Of a DNA stretch of 21,567 bases, positions 14,829 to 21,567 are shown piece by piece; position 1 is the first letter of the stretch; each line of letters opens with the position of its first letter. Origin of the DNA: Betaproteobacteria bacterium (GTDB lineage: Bacteria > Pseudomonadota > Gammaproteobacteria > Burkholderiales > Burkholderiaceae_A); contig JAOINQ010000015.1 in the NCBI GenBank assembly GCA_028139685.1, positions 1 through 21,567 on the forward strand, in the 5' to 3' direction. The notes beneath the pieces were generated by a model, which saw only the letters and a list, made by a program, of their open reading frames with translations, was not told the DNA's origin and searched no databases. A program made the translations under genes and the position numbers.

Positions 14829-15701
14829 ATGAATCGAATAGGATGTTTCGTAATATTTTTCAGTATTTTTGTTGTTGGCTGCTCTACAGAAACCGATAAG
14901 CAAGTTGTAGTTGTCGATTCAGTAGACGGTATAACAATGCCTGAGTCTGCAGCAGTTATGAAAGACGGTGGGATTGTCATCTCTGAAATAGGAGAATTTG
15001 GCAAAGACGGCGACGGCAAAATAGTTTTAATAACAGTTGATGGGACCAAAAAGATTATTGCTGATTCTGGATTAAATGATCCCAAAGGACTCATTGTTGA
15101 GTCTGGAATCATATACGTTACTGACAATCTTGAAGTAAAAAAAGTCAGCATGAACGGCGACGTGGAGGTTTGGCTTTCAGCTGATGACTTCCCACGCAAA
15201 CCACAGTTTTTAAATGACATTGTTAGTGGAAATAATACTATCTACGTCTCTGATAGCGGAGACTTACTGAATGGAAAAGGCGGCGGTGCAATTTTTAAAA
15301 TTGATACGGATAAAAAAGTTTCTGTACTAGTAGATGAATCTAATGATGCTGCTATTAGAAGTCCCAATGGTCTTTCTACATTTCAAAAAGGCTTTTTAAC
15401 CTTTAATGATTTTGAGAATGGGTTTCTCTTTAGAGTCAACCTAGAAAACTCCAAAGTTGAAAAAATTGGTGAAGGATACGGAGGAGCTGATGGGTTAGTT
15501 TCATACGGTGATAATTTATACCTTTCCGACTGGAAGAATGGAAAGGTATTTAAACTAAATGTTGCAAATCCTGGAAATCAACCTGAACTTTTAAAGGATG
15601 GAATGCAAGGCTCTGCGGACATAGATATTACAAAGGATGGAAAGTATTTGATAATTCCTGAAATGAAGGCAAATAGAGTGGTTATTCATCCGTTAAATTA
15701 A
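14829..15701 (+). CDS. SMP-30/NHL-like beta-propeller lipoprotein
   Basis: A 290-residue lipoprotein: signal RIGCFVIFFSIFVVG with the lipidated Cys18 (VVGC), followed by Ser-Thr, so outer-membrane sorting is expected. The mature part is a beta-propeller with repeats such as MPESAAVMKDGGIVISEIG, LNDPKGLIVESGIIYVTDN, IYVSDSGD, IRSPNGLSTF and ADGLVSYGDNLYLSDW. These match the SMP-30/gluconolactonase/strictosidine-synthase-like group, whose members often hydrolyse lactones at a divalent-metal site (Glu, Asn, Asn, Asp). Candidate residues are Glu39 and the Asn/Asp of PNG and SDW, but the assignment is uncertain, so it could also be a non-enzymatic binding protein. AGGGAG precedes the ATG. It is a single-gene unit ending at a strong terminator. 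Confidence 0.78.
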   Translation: MNRIGCFVIFFSIFVVGCSTETDKQVVVVDSVDGITMPESAAVMKDGGIVISEIGEFGKDGDGKIVLITVDGTKKIIADSGLNDPKGLIVESGIIYVTDNLEVKKVSMNGDVEVWLSADDFPRKPQFLNDIVSGNNTIYVSDSGDLLNGKGGGAIFKIDTDKKVSVLVDESNDAAIRSPNGLSTFQKGFLTFNDFENGFLFRVNLENSKVEKIGEGYGGADGLVSYGDNLYLSDWKNGKVFKLNVANPGNQPELLKDGMQGSADIDITKDGKYLIIPEMKANRVVIHPLN

Positions 15702-15725
15702 TTTAGTAATAAATTTTTCGCACAC

Positions 15726-15759
15726 AAACAAAAGGCTACTTTAAAGTAGCCTTTTGTTT
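15726..15759. terminator. Bidirectional rho-independent terminator (perfect 34-bp palindrome)
   Basis: A perfect palindrome: left half AAACAAAAGGCTACTTT, right half its exact reverse complement, 17 bp each with no spacer. The A-run and T-run ends serve as U tracts on both strands. It lies between the convergent propeller and EamA transporter genes and can end both transcripts. Confidence 0.88.
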
Positions 15760-15809
15760 ATCAAACCTTTTTTTATCTCACTGTACTAACAAAAAATAAT
15801 ATTGGCATT

Positions 15810-16697
15810 TTATTCTTTTTTAGGAGACCCAGAGGCGATTAGAGCAATTCCTGAAATCATAATCATAAAACAACCGACCATACTTAACGTGTCGACTTCT
15901 TCATGAAAAAGTATTATCCCAACTGCTAATGCAAAAAGAAGTCTCGAATATCTAAAGGGCGAGATGATAGCAATTTCTCCTCCTCTTGTTGCTAAGATAA
16001 GTGTAAAGTACGCCAACGGAGTAAAGAATCCGAGTAATACTATCAAAGGAGTTTGATTTAAAGGTACGGCTTGAAAATCACCAAAAATAGGCACGCACAG
16101 AATACCCCCGATCATCAAAGCTAAAAATCCCCAAAAACATAGCGTGATTGGAGATACAGTTTCTCTAATCTGATGCGTAGTTAAATCTTTTCCAGCGAGA
16201 AAAAGTACACTGAGTAATGCAAGGATTGCAAATTTATCGAAATGCTCTGTTCCAGGCTTTATGATTAGAACTACTCCGGCTAATCCAGACAATATCATCA
16301 ACCAGCTTTTGAGGGACACTTTTTGTTCAAAAAAAAGAATGGCGCCTAATGCGACAAATATTGGAATTGTTTGCATAATTGCGGAAGAAATTGCAAGAGA
16401 ACCAAAAACAATACTTATCACAAACAGTACAGAGGAAAAGAGTTCACAAAAAAAACGTATCACAAATGGCAAGCTTTTTAACTCTGGATAAAATAAAAGC
16501 TGCTTAGAAAAAAGAGCAATAATAAAAAAAAGCGTTGTTCCTATGAATCCTATAATCATTAGAATTTGAGAAATGGGCATTATCTCACTTAGCTCCTTAC
16601 TTATAGCATCACGGACAGTAAAACAAGCCATAGAAAAGAGCATGAATAAAATGAATTCGATGTTTTTGATTTTTTGAATTTTTGTTATTAATTTCAT
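15810..16697 (-). CDS. EamA-family (DMT superfamily) transporter
   Basis: A 295-residue inner-membrane protein with about ten helices arranged as two five-helix EamA repeats, the plan of drug/metabolite transporters. Typical marks are the FVALGAILFFEQKVSLKSWLMI segment ending repeat one, and PFRYSRLLFALAVGIILFHEE in repeat two. The short cytoplasmic N-terminus is basic (KLITKIQKIK). The sequence resembles RarD/SAM-carrier-like members, but the substrate cannot be read from it. It is a single gene convergent with the propeller lipoprotein and shares the terminator at 15726-15759. No clear ribosome site precedes the ATG. Confidence 0.85.
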   Translation of the reverse strand: MKLITKIQKIKNIEFILFMLFSMACFTVRDAISKELSEIMPISQILMIIGFIGTTLFFIIALFSKQLLFYPELKSLPFVIRFFCELFSSVLFVISIVFGSLAISSAIMQTIPIFVALGAILFFEQKVSLKSWLMILSGLAGVVLIIKPGTEHFDKFAILALLSVLFLAGKDLTTHQIRETVSPITLCFWGFLALMIGGILCVPIFGDFQAVPLNQTPLIVLLGFFTPLAYFTLILATRGGEIAIISPFRYSRLLFALAVGIILFHEEVDTLSMVGCFMIMISGIALIASGSPKKE

Positions 16698-16815
16698 ATT
16701 CTAGGAACAATTTTTTCTACAGATTTATGTTTCATAGAAAATAATTTATACGCTGTATCACATCAACTTCATTTGTTTATATTCTTATTAATGAAAAGAT
16801 TTTCAATTAATAGTT

Positions 16816-18354
16816 TCAAGGTAAATATAAAGGAAGAGCACTGCTAAATGTCATTGATAATATTACTCCGTTTACCATGCCTATAGAAACGAAGCTTCTA
16901 ACTCTATTATTTATGATATTTGATAAGAAACCAAAAACAAAGAAAAAGGCTACAAATAATAATACAGCATACGCAAGAAGAAATAAGTCTGAAGGATATA
17001 AATAAATTGAAAATATAAGCGAACAAACGATAGTCGCCTTAAATAAATTTGCTAACATTACTCCTCGATTCGAAGCCTCATATAAAACCTGAATAATTAT
17101 GCAAGTAGGAATAGTTACAGTCAACAAAACTAAAAAAATTTCAACGCGGCCAACTGAGACATAGTAAGTGCTCACATAATAATTAAGTATAAAGCCCAGG
17201 CCAAACAGATAATACGCTGTGAGGCAGCCGAACAACTTCAAATTTAGTGCATGCAACCACCTTTCTTTCATAATTACAGGAGAAATTGATACCCAAATGA
17301 AAATTGTAAATAAAAACGTATTGAAGATATGGTTATGGACGGGAAAACTTAAAATTTCCACACTGAATTTTGTCAAAATTAAAGGTAAGAAAATGATGGT
17401 TACAAAACAAAAAACAAGGTATCGAACAATAGATATTGAAAAGTTTTCCTTTTTGTTTTTTTTTAATAATGTCGATAAAAGTAATGGCAATAAAAATAAA
17501 TTTCCAAATACCCCCAAAGCCCATGTACCAATGGCGTTTGTTTTGTTTTCAAATTTTTCTTTTGAGCTCGAAATCCAATTTAAAATTTCAAGTTGGGTTT
17601 TTTTTGCATACAGAATTCCAACATGGTCTGCCCCAGGAATTACAATAAGCTTTCTAGCATTATTGCTTAAAAATTCTCCATAAATTTTATCGACTTTAGG
17701 ATTGTTGATTCCGATTTTATTGAATAAATCTAATGTTTTGTTTGTTAGCCCCTTTTCCCATTCTCCATTCATAACCAATAAATTTGGAAAGTCGTTTTTA
17801 GGAATTTCATCTGTATAGGAGGAGATAGCGATAACCGATTCTATATCGTCCCTTTCTTGAGTAGCTCGGATTATAATATCACTTGCCATCGAATGACCAA
17901 TCAAAACCACTTTTGAGGAGTTATAGCGTTCCTTATACCCATTAATAACTTGATTTAGTTGATTGACAAATTGTTTAGTGGGTCCATTTTTACTCTTTAC
18001 ATCTCCTGAGAAGGGGATTTTATTCTTACCATGTCCTAGAAAATCAAAACGTATTACAATATGTCCGTCTGTAGCTAATGCGACTGCTAGTGCCCTCATG
18101 AACTCTGTGGAACCCGCAAACCCATGAGCCAGTATTACTAGTTTCCCCGAAGGGACTGTCTTACCAGTAATAGTGACTGGAGTTTCTTCTAAATACTCTG
18201 ATGTTGTAAATAGAAGGTTTTCTTCACTCAAGAGGTTTTTAATACAATAACCCAACAAAACAATTAAGGAGGCTACACCAAAAAGAGTTACAACACTTTT
18301 TAGGAGAACTTTTTTATTAGATTGATCAATTACGAACTTAATTATATTAATCAC
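16816..18354 (-). CDS. Membrane-anchored alpha/beta hydrolase with polytopic C-terminal domain
   Basis: A 512-residue protein. One helix (20-37) is followed by an alpha/beta hydrolase domain (about 58-262): oxyanion motif AHGFAGS (76-82), FLGHGK, nucleophile elbow GHSMAS with Ser155, and catalytic His244 in GADHVGI. The acid residue is probably in the 195-205 region (MNGEWEKG) but is unclear. From about 270 to the end there are roughly eight hydrophobic helices of no family I know. With one helix before it, the enzyme domain is probably periplasmic. Esterase or lipid-acyl hydrolysis is plausible; the substrate is unknown. The start is GTG at 18354 (no in-frame ATG before codon 86) without a good ribosome site. 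The downstream boundary is the EamA gene. Confidence 0.75.
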   Translation of the reverse strand: MINIIKFVIDQSNKKVLLKSVVTLFGVASLIVLLGYCIKNLLSEENLLFTTSEYLEETPVTITGKTVPSGKLVILAHGFAGSTEFMRALAVALATDGHIVIRFDFLGHGKNKIPFSGDVKSKNGPTKQFVNQLNQVINGYKERYNSSKVVLIGHSMASDIIIRATQERDDIESVIAISSYTDEIPKNDFPNLLVMNGEWEKGLTNKTLDLFNKIGINNPKVDKIYGEFLSNNARKLIVIPGADHVGILYAKKTQLEILNWISSSKEKFENKTNAIGTWALGVFGNLFLLPLLLSTLLKKNKKENFSISIVRYLVFCFVTIIFLPLILTKFSVEILSFPVHNHIFNTFLFTIFIWVSISPVIMKERWLHALNLKLFGCLTAYYLFGLGFILNYYVSTYYVSVGRVEIFLVLLTVTIPTCIIIQVLYEASNRGVMLANLFKATIVCSLIFSIYLYPSDLFLLAYAVLLFVAFFFVFGFLSNIINNRVRSFVSIGMVNGVILSMTFSSALPLYLP

Positions 18355-18395
18355 AGTAAACTACAGTAATTTTTTTATTTAACTGAAAGTACGTC

Positions 18396-18614
18396 TTATT
18401 TTTTTACACATTCGCGCCATGCCCAAGCATAATATGCATCTCTACTTTTAAACGCGGTGTCAAAATACTCACGCTGTTTTGAATTTGGTTTCGCTTGATC
18501 ATAAAAGTTCATTTGGGCCTCAACACACATCTCTTCGGCTGATTTTGAACAGCCAAATATGAACACAATCAATAGTGAACTCATCCATAAATTCAATTTT
18601 AGAATATTAAACAT
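18396..18614 (-). CDS. Small lipoprotein
   Basis: A 72-residue lipoprotein: signal with Lys6 and a hydrophobic run ending in the lipobox IFGC (Cys22), Ser at the next position, so probably in the outer membrane. The mature peptide of about 50 residues has two further cysteines (Cys30 and Cys69) that could form a disulfide, and is rich in aromatic residues (YYAWAW). AGGATAACGGAA precedes the ATG. It lies between the BciA-like gene and the hydrolase in the same direction, possibly in one operon. I do not recognise a family. Confidence 0.7.
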   Translation of the reverse strand: MFNILKLNLWMSSLLIVFIFGCSKSAEEMCVEAQMNFYDQAKPNSKQREYFDTAFKSRDAYYAWAWRECVKK

Positions 18615-18671
18615 TTCCGTTATCCTAGCTATTTTATTAATGTAAAGATGTATGAAATGCTCTGCACTTCA

Positions 18672-19658
18672 TCAAAACAATTTTGCATCTACATCGTAAT
18701 TATTCTTATCCGTATTTTTTAATACATTCTCATAAAAATCACCAAGCAGATCTTGTCCAAATTCTGGTGTATTTTTGTCAGAGTATTTATTCTCCTCTGA
18801 ATTCCAGACCAACATAGACTCCGTTGCATAATAATGTGCTATCCGCAAAAACTCTCGATAATCGGCAAGTTTATTCGAAAAGATACAAAATGGTTTCAGA
18901 AAATACGAAAAAAGCAGAAAAAGAAAACTTGGAATTTTTGTAATTCGTGTAGGAAGCTCCGCCTTTTCAAAAAGTATTCTCGCTTGATCCAATGGGGTAA
19001 TCGCAGGACCAGGACCCCCAATTGGCAAAACTTTGCACTGCATTTCCTGTGTCGTTAGACAATTACAAATAAAAACTGCTAAGTCCTCTCTAGATATGGG
19101 TTTGCACGCAGTATTCAAACCTGAATCAAATACCACAAAAGCCTTTCCATCTTTCACGTTTTTTATTTGGCCAGCCAAAGATTTAAAATATGCAGTAGGT
19201 CTTACAATACTATACTCAAGATTAGAGGCTTTTAGTTCTTTTTCAAAAGCTAGTTTTGCCTTCTGGAAACACAACCTTGGTTTCTGAACGCATATTGCTG
19301 ACAATAAGATAAATTTATTGCAATTAATTGTTTGAGCAAAATTTAAAAGGTTTTTGTTTGCAGTGTATTCTATATTCCACGAATCCTTAATCCCCCCTTT
19401 ACGACTTCCTAGACAACTGATAACTGCAAATGCATTTGGTATCTTTTTTTTTAATCCATCTAACTTTAAATTACCAGAGGTCAAATCCATATCAAGCAAT
19501 CTCACACCTGTTTGTTTCAAAAAGATTTTATCTTCTAAATTACGACCAATACAAAAAACTTTGTAGCCCCTTTTGATCAATTCGACTAAAACTTGAAAGC
19601 CAACATACCCTGTTGCCCCACTTAAAATTATAACTTTTTGTTCTTTCAGCTTACTCAT
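18672..19658 (-). CDS. bciA: BciA/DVR-family 8-vinyl reductase homologue
   Basis: A 328-residue NAD(P)H-dependent atypical SDR. The Rossmann motif is GATGYVG (14-20). The rest matches divinyl-chlorophyllide 8-vinyl reductase (plant DVR, bacterial BciA) over its length: LSAICVQKP, FQKAKLAFEKEL, YSIVRPTAYFKSLAGQ, ACKPISREDLA, VLPIGGPGPA, YYATESML, and the C-terminal TPEFGQDLL-DFY. In phototrophs the enzyme reduces the 8-vinyl group of (proto)chlorophyllide. No other chlorophyll, reaction-centre or carotenoid gene is visible, so here it may act on another substrate or serve a distant photosynthesis cluster. AGGATAG precedes the ATG. It is divergent from an SDR gene (75 bp between starts). Confidence 0.8.
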   Translation of the reverse strand: MSKLKEQKVIILSGATGYVGFQVLVELIKRGYKVFCIGRNLEDKIFLKQTGVRLLDMDLTSGNLKLDGLKKKIPNAFAVISCLGSRKGGIKDSWNIEYTANKNLLNFAQTINCNKFILLSAICVQKPRLCFQKAKLAFEKELKASNLEYSIVRPTAYFKSLAGQIKNVKDGKAFVVFDSGLNTACKPISREDLAVFICNCLTTQEMQCKVLPIGGPGPAITPLDQARILFEKAELPTRITKIPSFLFLLFSYFLKPFCIFSNKLADYREFLRIAHYYATESMLVWNSEENKYSDKNTPEFGQDLLGDFYENVLKNTDKNNYDVDAKLF

Positions 19659-19674
19659 TTTTTTCTATCCTAAG

Positions 19675-19688
19675 ATACTGTATAGTAT
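19675..19688. promoter_or_regulatory. Inverted repeat in the divergent bciA/SDR promoter region
   Basis: Arms ATACT and AGTAT around GTAT, in the 75-bp region between two divergent reductase genes. TATAGT within it resembles a -10 box for the plus-strand gene. A shared operator is possible but the arms are short. Confidence 0.3.
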
Positions 19689-19733
19689 TTATTTTAGTGT
19701 GCAAACAATAAAACAGGGCCTAGTTAGCTCAAT

Positions 19734-20531
19734 ATGTCAAAAACGATCTTAATTACTGGGGCTACAGATGGAATTGGACTCGAAACAGCAAAGAAACTGT
19801 TGCAACAAGGTCATACAATTTTAGCTCACGGAAGAAATCAGGAAAAACTAAATAAACTAAAAAAAGAATTCGTAACGACTGGTAAAATTGAAACCTACCT
19901 TGCAGACCTAAGTTCTAAGGATGCAGTCTTATACCTTGCAAAGGAAGTTGCGAAAAATCATAGTAGCATCAATGTACTGATAAATAATGCTGCAGTCTTA
20001 AAAACTACTGATGTCGTTACAACTGATGGATTAGATGTACGGTTTGTTGTAAACACGTTGGCCCCCTATCTGCTAACAAAAAAATTACTGCCTTTGCTCA
20101 AGGGTTCAGGAAGAGTCATTAATGTTGCTTCGGCAGCGCAGGCATCGGTAAATTTTCATGCGCTTAGTAGTAAGGCAATTGCCCTCACCGACATGGAAGC
20201 CTATTCGCAAAGTAAGCTTGCCCTAATTATGTGGTCTACTACCATGAGCAAAATAGTTGATCCGAATGAAACTATATTTGTATCAGTAAATCCAGGCTCC
20301 TTACTGGGAACGAAGATGGTAAAAGAGGCATTTAACATTGAAGGAAAAAGTATTAGCATTGGAGCAGATATTTTGGTAAAACTTGCGATACATTATGAAT
20401 CGACTGCTATTTCTGGAAAATATTTTGATAACGATCTCAATCAATTTCGTATTCACCACCCAGATGCTCTAGATAAACAAAGATGTCATGATCTTTTGAA
20501 GACTATGAATGACATACTACAATTTTTATGA
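19734..20531 (+). CDS. Short-chain dehydrogenase/reductase
   Basis: A 265-residue classical SDR, cytoplasmic. Cofactor motif TGATDGIG (8-15), the NNAA motif (84-87), catalytic Ser133 (NVASAAQ), Tyr157 and Lys161 (YSQSK), and the PG motif (NPGSLLGT) are all present. An Arg after the second strand (HGRN) favours NADP(H). It resembles retinol-dehydrogenase-like SDRs of bacteria; the substrate is unknown. It is divergent from the BciA-like gene, and its stop overlaps the start of a 31-codon ORF (ATGA). Confidence 0.9.
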   Translation: MSKTILITGATDGIGLETAKKLLQQGHTILAHGRNQEKLNKLKKEFVTTGKIETYLADLSSKDAVLYLAKEVAKNHSSINVLINNAAVLKTTDVVTTDGLDVRFVVNTLAPYLLTKKLLPLLKGSGRVINVASAAQASVNFHALSSKAIALTDMEAYSQSKLALIMWSTTMSKIVDPNETIFVSVNPGSLLGTKMVKEAFNIEGKSISIGADILVKLAIHYESTAISGKYFDNDLNQFRIHHPDALDKQRCHDLLKTMNDILQFL

Positions 20532-20623
20532 AATATATGTCTAACAAGCGTTTTAGACTTACACCGGAACCTTTAAAAATCACGTTTCGTAGCATTCTAG
20601 CTCTACTATTCTTCCGACAATAA
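20528..20623 (+). CDS. Small ORF of 31 codons overlapping the SDR stop
   Basis: ATG at 20528 shares ATGA with the SDR stop, the arrangement of translationally coupled genes. The peptide is basic at its N-terminus (MSNKRFRLT from the second Met) and ends with a hydrophobic run (ITFRSILALLFFRQ), like a tiny membrane-associated peptide. It is too short to call on sequence alone; it could also be the remnant of a longer gene or a chance frame. Confidence 0.3.
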   Translation: MKYMSNKRFRLTPEPLKITFRSILALLFFRQ

Positions 20624-20854
20624 GTCCCCTTTCGGAACCTTCTATAACCTGAAAAAGAAAGCCTACAGAACTTAGAAAACCATCTGTGCAAACTATTAAT
20701 GGGATGATTAACTATTTCTTGGAACTCACTTTACTTTTTTTTTGGAAAAACCCGTTTATATTTTTTTATGTAATACGTATTAATTGCTTATTGAAAATAA
20801 AATCTACACTAGTATACAAGTATCTCTGAGCTTATAGTGAAATTTATTCTTTAG
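20624..20854. other. Convergent intergenic region without a gene
   Basis: Some 230 bp of AT-rich DNA between the SDR/small ORF and the convergent peroxiredoxin gene (about 320 bp if the small ORF is not real). Several T-runs are present but I see no strong hairpin followed by a U tract, nor any coding frame I trust. Confidence 0.4.
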
Positions 20855-21373
20855 TTATATCTGTTTCAAAATATATTGAGGACGGGTAAACTCGTAAGGG
20901 TCACTTTCACAATTATCCTCAAACCCCTCTTCCTCAAACCATTCTTTAACGACACAATTGTCAATTAAAGCAGCATACCTCCAGGATCGAAGACCAAATG
21001 TCAGATTTTTCTTTTCAACCAACATACCCATCTTCCTGGTAAACTCTCCATTGCCATCAGGTATTAACTTTACGTGCTCCAAGTTTTGAGAACGCCCCCA
21101 GGCATTCATAACGAACGAGTCATTCACAGACAAGCAATAAATTTCATCTACCCCCTTGCTTTTAAATTCTGAAAACATCTTCTCGAAATCCGGTAGCTGA
21201 TATGTAGAACAAGTTGGCGTAAAGGCTCCAGGCAAGGAAAAAAGAAGGATTGTTTTGTTGCGAAAAATATCATCACTGGAAACATTCTGCCACCTATACG
21301 GATTATCATCTGCAATAGATTCATCTCTAACTCGCACATTGAAAATTGTTTCTGGGATCCTTTTACCTTTCAT
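20855..21373 (-). CDS. Prx5-type peroxiredoxin
   Basis: A 172-residue thioredoxin-fold peroxidase of the Prx5/AhpE-like (type II) group, reducing hydrogen and organic peroxides in the cytoplasm. The active-site motif is PGAFTPTCS with the peroxidatic Cys55. The conserved segments SVNDSFVMNAWG (82-93) and IPDGNGEFTRKMGM match the family, with an Arg in GLRSWRYA near the active site. Further cysteines at 80, 140 and 155 could act in resolution. The C-terminal glutaredoxin domain found in some bacterial homologues is absent, so an external thiol donor is needed. I start it at the ATG at 21373 because AAGGAG lies just before it; the in-frame ATG at 21412 has no such site. Confidence 0.92.
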   Translation of the reverse strand: MKGKRIPETIFNVRVRDESIADDNPYRWQNVSSDDIFRNKTILLFSLPGAFTPTCSTYQLPDFEKMFSEFKSKGVDEIYCLSVNDSFVMNAWGRSQNLEHVKLIPDGNGEFTRKMGMLVEKKNLTFGLRSWRYAALIDNCVVKEWFEEEGFEDNCESDPYEFTRPQYILKQI

Positions 21374-21424
21374 TCTCTCTCCTTCGTTTACATAGTACAC
21401 TAATAGCTTCAATAATTATGCTGA

Positions 21425-21567
21425 TTACGGACACTCCTTATAAGCGGACGTTAAACATCTAACCGCTTGTTCCCTAGCTAATTTAAGCTCACTATCCGAC
21501 AAACGGTTTTCTAGTTTTTTTCTTTCCGAATTGGCTTTCAAACTACCTTTTGATGAGGCTAAATTTA
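21425..21567 (-). CDS. C-terminal end of a hypothetical protein (runs off the right edge)
   Basis: An open minus-strand frame of 46 codons ending in TAA at 21425-21427. The peptide is highly charged and helical (ANSERKKLENRLSDSELKLA), then ends with two cysteines in REQAVRCLTSAYKECP. It lies 51 bp upstream of the peroxiredoxin start in the same direction. No family recognised. Confidence 0.5.
   Translation of the reverse strand, partial: NLASSKGSLKANSERKKLENRLSDSELKLAREQAVRCLTSAYKECP

Noticed and set aside
14759..15220. 153-codon minus-strand frame
   Set aside because: It lies opposite the well-supported propeller lipoprotein and is Ser/Thr/Pro-rich, typical of an antisense frame.
15726..15759. 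Perfect palindrome as a protein-binding or recombination site
   Set aside because: Position between two convergent genes and A/T-run ends on both sides fit a bidirectional terminator.
20503..20691. 62-codon minus-strand frame
   Set aside because: It overlaps the SDR end, is rich in Arg/Cys/Phe, and has no ribosome site.
1..21567. CRISPR arrays, tRNA/rRNA genes, insertion sequences, prophage
   Set aside because: I read both strands for repeated units, transposase or integrase motifs and tRNA-like cloverleaf ends and found none that I could support.

Overview
The window is AT-rich chromosomal DNA of a bacterium, most likely a marine gammaproteobacterium. The evidence is the gene set (Coq7-type ubiquinone hydroxylase, SelO, ExaC with its DUF779 partner, pirin, Prx5-type peroxiredoxin, bacterial lipoproteins) and the compact layout with short intergenic regions. 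I cannot place it more precisely. I saw no rRNA, tRNA, CRISPR array, insertion sequence or phage gene; most of the window looks like ordinary core and accessory chromosome.

Layout. 1-1810: the start of an exported protein running off the left edge, an ArsC-family reductase, a small orphan, then a divergent ArsR-family regulator whose two cysteines match the spacing of the persulfide sensors SqrR/BigR, and an orphan gene that appears to be transcribed without a leader. 1866-4268 (minus): a lipoprotein form of acetamidase/formamidase, then coq7 behind a DUF4149 membrane protein. 4612-6506 (plus): exaC-type aldehyde dehydrogenase and DUF779, 2 bp apart. 6544-8427 (minus): pirin and a renalase-like FAD oxidoreductase, divergent from a DUF2177 membrane protein at 8521.

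9047-11313 (minus) is the most interesting block. It holds a C-terminal-Phe, beta-rich exported protein (candidate outer-membrane barrel), a periplasmic HMA (MerP-like) protein, a MerT-like inner-membrane protein with two cysteine pairs, a CsoR-type Cys-His-Cys regulator and, after a gap, a cupredoxin. A CsoR/RcnR-type quasi-palindrome with a G-tract centre overlaps the promoter and start codon of the first gene. Together they read as a self-regulated trans-envelope copper (or other soft metal) handling system, without MerA or MerR.

11498-14468 (minus): a DEAD-box RNA helicase with DETD in motif II, and SelO. 14829-15701 (plus): an SMP-30-like beta-propeller lipoprotein, separated by a perfect 34-bp palindromic terminator from a convergent EamA-type transporter. 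16816-19658 (minus): a membrane-anchored alpha/beta hydrolase fused to a polytopic membrane domain, a small lipoprotein and a homologue of the chlorophyll-pathway 8-vinyl reductase BciA/DVR, which has no photosynthesis gene near it. A divergent SDR gene (19734-20531) ends in an ATGA overlap with a 31-codon ORF. A Prx5-type peroxiredoxin and the tail of another minus-strand gene close the window.
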